From contig CALAPY010000089.1 in assembly GCA_937891015.1 (NCBI GenBank), forward strand, positions 1 to 26,798: DNA of 26,798 nucleotides, given 5' to 3'. Made by a program: the position numbers and the translations under genes. The DNA is from UBA2108 sp002713215 (GTDB lineage: Bacteria; Bacteroidota; Bacteroidia; Flavobacteriales_G; Salibacteraceae). Under the pieces are notes generated by a model, which saw only the letters and a list, made by a program, of their open reading frames with translations, was not told the origin of the DNA and made no database searches. Below are positions 23,209-26,798 of this stretch, in pieces; the stretch's first letter is position 1; each line of letters starts with the position of its first letter.

Positions 23209-23712
23209 TTATTCATAAACCTTCTCTCCATAAGTAATCCATTGACCCCAGAGCGCATTATAGGGATGGATTTTTATAGTAGGTTTATTTGAGTCACCAC
23301 AAACCAAAGGCAATTTTTGATTAGACCATTCGAATAAACCACCGTACAGGTTGGCTACATCGGTATATCCCATTTTGATCAGTTTTTCTGCGATCTTTTC
23401 GCTGCGGTAACCTACTGAACAATACACCACTATTTTTTGATCTTTATTGATTGATTTTAGCGAGTCCTTTTGAAAGTGATCGTAGCCTACCCAAATGGCA
23501 CCCTCGATATGAGATACTTTATATTCATTTTGTTCACGAGCATCAAGGTATATAGTCCCGTCTTTCTGGTCTATATCTATAACGCTTACTTCAACAACAC
23601 TATGATCCAATAATCCATTTAGCATAAAAGAATATTCACGATTTTCAACAGTTTGGGAACAAACCGGCCATCGCAGAAGAAAACACGACAGAATTATTAA
23701 AACCAACTTCAT
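23209..23712 (-). CDS. exported rhodanese-domain protein
   Basis: A 167-residue protein with an N-terminal signal peptide (MKLVLIILSCFLLRWPVCSQ), so it is periplasmic or, if C10 is lipidated, a lipoprotein; no clear lipobox is seen. A single rhodanese domain spans about 37-135: YLDAREQNEYKVSHIEGA (core DAREQNEY), catalytic C98 in VYCSVGYRS, and NLYGGLFEW. It transfers sulfur or senses oxyanions. It converges on arsM, 28 bp away with no visible terminator. A link with arsenic handling is possible from position only. Confidence 0.88.
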   Translation of the reverse strand: MKLVLIILSCFLLRWPVCSQTVENREYSFMLNGLLDHSVVEVSVIDIDQKDGTIYLDAREQNEYKVSHIEGAIWVGYDHFQKDSLKSINKDQKIVVYCSVGYRSEKIAEKLIKMGYTDVANLYGGLFEWSNQKLPLVCGDSNKPTIKIHPYNALWGQWITYGEKVYE

Positions 23713-23752
23713 AGTATAACAATGATCAAAATTAAAACTCTAATGGAAAATG

Positions 23753-24655
23753 TCATTTTGCTCGAGGATGATAGGTCAGAATGGTTTCCCTTAGATACTC
23801 TCTGTCCAAATGTGTATATATTTCTGTAGTGGTAATGGATTCGTGTCCCAGCATTTCCTGAACCGCCCTTAAGTCCGCTCCACCCTCAACAAGGTGTGTA
23901 GCAAAGCTGTGTCTAAAACTATGCGGACTAACCACCTTTTTTATTCCGGCCTTTTCAACCAGGTTTTTTACAATGGTAAATATCATCACCCGGGTCAATT
24001 GCTTTCCTCTACGATTGAGAAAAACAATGTCCTCGCTTCCCGGTTGAATGTTCAAGTGATTTCTTACCTCATTGGTATATATCGAAATGTATTTCATGGC
24101 GGAACTACCAATCGGAATCAGTCGTTCCTTGTTTCCTTTTCCAATGACCCGAACAAATTTCTCATTAAAATAGAGGTTGCTTAGTTTTAGATTAACCAAT
24201 TCTGATACCCGCAAACCACAACTATACAGCGTTTCGATTATTGCTTTATTTCTTGTCCCTTCCGGTGTACTATGATCAATGGAATCTTCAATTTTATCAA
24301 TTTCCTCAATGCTTAGTGTAACCGGAAGTTTTCTACCCAGTTTTGGCGATTCCAGCAATTCGCTTGGGTCGGCTGAAATTAAATCCTCAAGCAGCAAGTA
24401 CTTGTAAAAGGTTTTTAGTCCACTTATGATACGAGCTTGGGTACGAGCCCCTATTCCCATTTCGTTTAAGTAAACCAGAAAATTTCGGAGATCGTCTAAG
24501 TTAACGTTTAAAAGACTTTTTCCATTGCAACTATCCTGTAGATAAACAATTAGTTTTTCCACATCACCGATATAAGCTTCAATCGAATTCTTAGCCAGGG
24601 ATCGCTCCAGTTGCAAATAGGTGGTAAATCCTTTTAAAAATGAGTTCGTTGCCAT
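23753..24655 (-). CDS. xerD: tyrosine recombinase XerD
   Basis: A 300-residue tyrosine recombinase with an N-terminal SAM-like core-binding domain (about 5-90) and a catalytic domain (about 108-295). The full catalytic set is present: R149, K173, H245-x-x-R248, H271 and nucleophile Y280. Length and LSFRH/LGH-type motifs match XerC/XerD, which resolve chromosome dimers at dif. Nothing around it suggests an integron or prophage, so a housekeeping role is most likely. XerC is the alternative name. It is divergent from aroQ. Confidence 0.9.
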   Translation of the reverse strand: MATNSFLKGFTTYLQLERSLAKNSIEAYIGDVEKLIVYLQDSCNGKSLLNVNLDDLRNFLVYLNEMGIGARTQARIISGLKTFYKYLLLEDLISADPSELLESPKLGRKLPVTLSIEEIDKIEDSIDHSTPEGTRNKAIIETLYSCGLRVSELVNLKLSNLYFNEKFVRVIGKGNKERLIPIGSSAMKYISIYTNEVRNHLNIQPGSEDIVFLNRRGKQLTRVMIFTIVKNLVEKAGIKKVVSPHSFRHSFATHLVEGGADLRAVQEMLGHESITTTEIYTHLDREYLRETILTYHPRAK

Positions 24656-24691
24656 TCTTCTTCCAAAGGAATAGCATGTGCTCTTTAATTC

Positions 24692-24699
24692 TACTTTTG
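24692..24699 (+). promoter_or_regulatory. -7 promoter box TACTTTTG of aroQ
   Basis: An exact TAnnTTTG box lies 35 bp upstream of the aroQ ATG at 24727, in the 71-bp divergent region with xerD. It supports the ATG at 24727 over an earlier in-frame ATG at 24640, which would lie upstream of the promoter. Confidence 0.5.
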
Positions 24700-24726
24700 G
24701 TTTTCTTTTTTAATAAACGATTGACT

Positions 24727-25149
24727 ATGAATATCCTTATTGTAAATGGGCCGAATCTTAATCTTTTGGGGACAAGAGAGCCGAAGATTTATGGTTCGCA
24801 GACCTTTGAGGAATATTTGCACGATCTTCAAAAAAGTTTCCCCGAAGTAAACCTGATTTATTACCAAAGTAACGTGGAAGGTGAGTTAATCAATAAGCTA
24901 CATGAATGCGATGGAGAAGTGAACGGGGTTATTTTTAACGCCGGAGGATATACCCATACTTCGGTGGCGATTGCCGACGCAGTTGCAGCCATAAAAACTC
25001 CGGTAATCGAAGTTCATATATCCAACGTATATGCCAGGGATGAGGAGATTCGTCATCAAAGTTTAATGGCGAAAAATTGCGTGGGTGTTATTACTGGATT
25101 TGGTTTAAAGGGATACGAGCTGGCCCTACGAAGTATACTTGAATCCTAA
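24727..25149 (+). CDS. aroQ: type II 3-dehydroquinate dehydratase
   Basis: A 140-residue dodecameric-type dehydroquinase (third step of the shikimate pathway). It begins MNILIVNGPNLNLLGTREP. Catalytic Y22 follows in KIYG, NAGGYTHTSVAI (71-82) is the substrate loop, and catalytic H97 lies in VHISN. Length is typical (about 140-150). The chosen ATG gives the exact family start. The stop lies 4 bp from that of the convergent M48 protease gene. Confidence 0.96.
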   Translation: MNILIVNGPNLNLLGTREPKIYGSQTFEEYLHDLQKSFPEVNLIYYQSNVEGELINKLHECDGEVNGVIFNAGGYTHTSVAIADAVAAIKTPVIEVHISNVYARDEEIRHQSLMAKNCVGVITGFGLKGYELALRSILES

Positions 25150-25153
25150 AACG

Positions 25154-26584
25154 TTATTTATAAGCCTTCTTCTTAATCACCTTTACCCAGCTGTTTTTCT
25201 CCAGAACCTCGGCTTCTTTTGAGTCGTTAATTGCTTCTAACAAATTCATAGGAAGTTGGTTGTCGGTGCGCGAGGAAACTTGTTTTAAAGATTCACCATC
25301 GGTAGTCTGAACGGCGGTCATGTACCTCGAATAGATGGAGCTTTTTTCTTTGGCATTTAGGGTTCGCATATTATCTACTATTCCCTTTAATGTAGTTAGT
25401 TGTTCTTTCGTGCTTATCGCAACTATTTTTAGCAGCTTGTTTTGATGGGGTAACCACAATACATGCGCAAATACCAGTCCTTCTTTTGTGCTTTCCTTCA
25501 TAGCAATCAGTGAACCTGTTGCCGATCCATCCGGTTTTTTGTAAACGTCCTTCATTACGTTTTGCTGTTGGTTTGGAGGTATGTTTTTTATGAATGTATT
25601 CGCAGCGGTTTCTGCATCTTTAAATTCAACTTCTTCTGCAAAAACAATAGCGGCATCCTGAGCGCTACTAACTCCGGCCATTCTTCCGGGTTCAATGGCA
25701 ATGCTCCAGTCCTTAGGGAAATTTAAATAAAGGTTTAAGGTTGGGTTCATGATGATTTGACCATCTATTACACCATATTTTGGGTCGTTTCCAAACAAAA
25801 TCCCATTAAACTGTTTGGCAAATTGTTCCTGGATTGGGGGAGTGGTTTTTATTTCGACCTCGGCAATTTCCTTATCAATTTTGGTTACCCTGTCTGGTGT
25901 GTAAGGGTGATCGCTGAAATAGCTTTTCTCCTCTTCGCTACCTGTATACACTTCAATGGCTTTTGTCATTCGGGTCAATGCAGCTTTTAATGCATTGGGA
26001 TCATAACCGGCTGCACTGGCCAAAGCAACCCCTTCAACATCTGCTTCTGTTTCATACTTTCTGCTATAACCAGCAACCATTAGATGGCTGGGTGCTTGAA
26101 ATATCGAACCCAAATTATCATTGACTATGCCTAAAATGGCACCTGGAATAGCTAGTAAACCGGGAAGAATTCCTTTGCGCATTTGTTTTACACTGTGACG
26201 ATTGTTGGAGTGAATGATCTCGTGAGCTATAATGCAGGCCAGTTCATCTTCCGATTGCAGTATTGGAATCAATCCAGTTGTTACAAATATGTATCCACCT
26301 GGTAATGCAAAGGCGTTGGGTTCAGCTGATGGCACCAGGTTAAATTCGTAATCAAACAATTTGTTGTCCAGGTGATTTAACAATCGGTTGCCAATGGAGC
26401 GGACATACGCCGTCATCGCCGGGTTGTTGTATATACCCATTTGCTCTTTGACGGTTTGCGCATTTTCCTTGCCTAATTTCTTATCGTATTCAATGTTTTG
26501 AGAAGAGGCTTCACCAACATAAAGGCAAAATACAAGAAGAAAAGCCAGCAACTTGAATCCACCTAATTTTTTGCATAAAATCAT
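25154..26584 (-). CDS. M48-family metalloprotease, exported
   Basis: A 476-residue Zn protease. Signal peptide or anchor is residues about 8-27 (LLAFLLVFCLYVGEASSQ). The protease domain has H121-E122-x-x-H125 (HEIIH) with the third ligand E180 in ETEAD. ALPGGYIFVTTGLI precedes the active site as in BepA/LoiP-like enzymes. The C-terminal half carries a beta-rich module (about 260-420). A LysM-like end follows, roughly ESLKQVSSR to WVKVIKKK. It likely degrades misfolded envelope proteins. The ATG at 26584 is preferred to a TTG at 26608, which would put an odd extension before the signal peptide. Confidence 0.9.
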   Translation of the reverse strand: MILCKKLGGFKLLAFLLVFCLYVGEASSQNIEYDKKLGKENAQTVKEQMGIYNNPAMTAYVRSIGNRLLNHLDNKLFDYEFNLVPSAEPNAFALPGGYIFVTTGLIPILQSEDELACIIAHEIIHSNNRHSVKQMRKGILPGLLAIPGAILGIVNDNLGSIFQAPSHLMVAGYSRKYETEADVEGVALASAAGYDPNALKAALTRMTKAIEVYTGSEEEKSYFSDHPYTPDRVTKIDKEIAEVEIKTTPPIQEQFAKQFNGILFGNDPKYGVIDGQIIMNPTLNLYLNFPKDWSIAIEPGRMAGVSSAQDAAIVFAEEVEFKDAETAANTFIKNIPPNQQQNVMKDVYKKPDGSATGSLIAMKESTKEGLVFAHVLWLPHQNKLLKIVAISTKEQLTTLKGIVDNMRTLNAKEKSSIYSRYMTAVQTTDGESLKQVSSRTDNQLPMNLLEAINDSKEAEVLEKNSWVKVIKKKAYK

Positions 26585-26635
26585 AACGGCAAAGTAATGA
26601 AATTGCAAGATTTGGTTTTAATCGAATTGGAAATT

Positions 26636-26798
26636 TTATGGGCTTACAATAAATCGCTTGGTTATCGCAAAACCATTTTTGGATATTGTCAAAAAGTACG
26701 TACCCGGATATTCCAAAAACTCGCCTTCAATTTCCAGTACGTTTTCCCCCAAAGGTATTTTAGCGATATCCTTTTTAAATACCAGTGAGCCACTTACT
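26636..26798 (-). CDS. C-terminal T9SS sorting domain of a truncated secreted protein
   Basis: Only the last 53 codons lie in the window; the 5' part is beyond the right edge. The peptide reads VSGSLVFKKDIAKIPLGENV at its start and ends GTYFLTISKNGFAITKRFIVSP in character. The pattern 'IPLGEN.LEI…GTYFLTI…G…TKRFIV' is that of the type A sorting domain, which directs outer-membrane translocation by the type IX secretion system. The cargo domain is not visible. It reads the same way as the M48 gene, 51 bp upstream of it. Confidence 0.85.
   Translation of the reverse strand, partial: VSGSLVFKKDIAKIPLGENVLEIEGEFLEYPGTYFLTISKNGFAITKRFIVSP

Noticed and set aside
23753..24655. XerD-type recombinase as sign of an integron, ICE or prophage
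   Set aside because: It has the standard XerC/D length and residues, sits between housekeeping genes, and there are no attachment repeats, phage genes or tRNA nearby.
26597..26788. A 63-codon + strand open frame at the right edge
   Set aside because: It is antisense to the T9SS sorting domain and shows no family pattern.

Overview
The window comes from a gliding, carotenoid-making member of the Bacteroidota. The evidence is gldF and gldG, a C-terminal type IX secretion (T9SS) sorting domain at the right edge, a SusC/CirA-style TonB-dependent receptor with a carboxypeptidase-regulatory-like N-terminus, and repeated use of the Bacteroidota -7 promoter box TAnnTTTG (four exact copies of TACTTTTG). 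Genes are tightly packed, with many 1-17 base overlaps and almost no intergenic space. No rRNA, tRNA, CRISPR array, prophage or intact transposase was seen. The genus cannot be fixed from the sequence alone.

Layout. (1) 1-4.1 kb is housekeeping and small accessory genes: a truncated BamA/TamA-like outer-membrane barrel translationally coupled to a NUDIX hydrolase, mnmD (tRNA wobble-uridine methyltransferase), acpH (ACP phosphodiesterase), an unknown multi-pass membrane protein, and a DOMON secreted protein overlapping a RidA-family protein. (2) 4.1-4.4 kb is a non-coding REPIN/MITE-like palindromic element plus the dnaN terminator. (3) 4.4-9.1 kb reads leftward as gldF, gldG, a DUF4340 gene and dnaN. 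(4) 9.3-11.7 kb is a TonB-dependent receptor reading rightward. (5) 11.7-18.5 kb is one leftward operon: ECF sigma factor, crtI, crtB, idi, SRPBCC protein, crtD-type desaturase, cruF-type hydratase and a fused crtYcd-type lycopene cyclase. (6) 18.6-19.5 kb holds a MerR-family regulator with a cobalamin-binding C-terminus. (7) 19.7-23.2 kb reads rightward: lysC, lysA, then an arsenosugar-type arsM. (8) 23.2-26.8 kb holds a periplasmic rhodanese protein, a XerD-type recombinase, aroQ, an M48 metalloprotease and the 3' end of a T9SS cargo gene.

The most coherent system is the light/carotenoid module. The MerR protein carries the W-x9-EH and E-x-H-x-x-G signatures of the AdoCbl-dependent photoreceptors CarH/LitR. 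It sits directly upstream of an operon that begins with an ECF sigma factor. That operon's promoter carries two inverted repeats, TGTTTAA-N16-TTAAACA, of identical geometry and 63 bp apart; one abuts the -7 box. The inferred circuit is that in the dark a B12-MerR repressor covers the sigma/crt promoter, and light releases it, giving sigma factor and pigment. The enzymes present would make a monocyclic, 1'-hydroxylated, 3',4'-desaturated carotenoid, the branch that leads to saproxanthin, myxol and flexixanthin. No crtZ hydroxylase or crtW ketolase is in the window. The role of the SRPBCC protein inside the operon is unknown.
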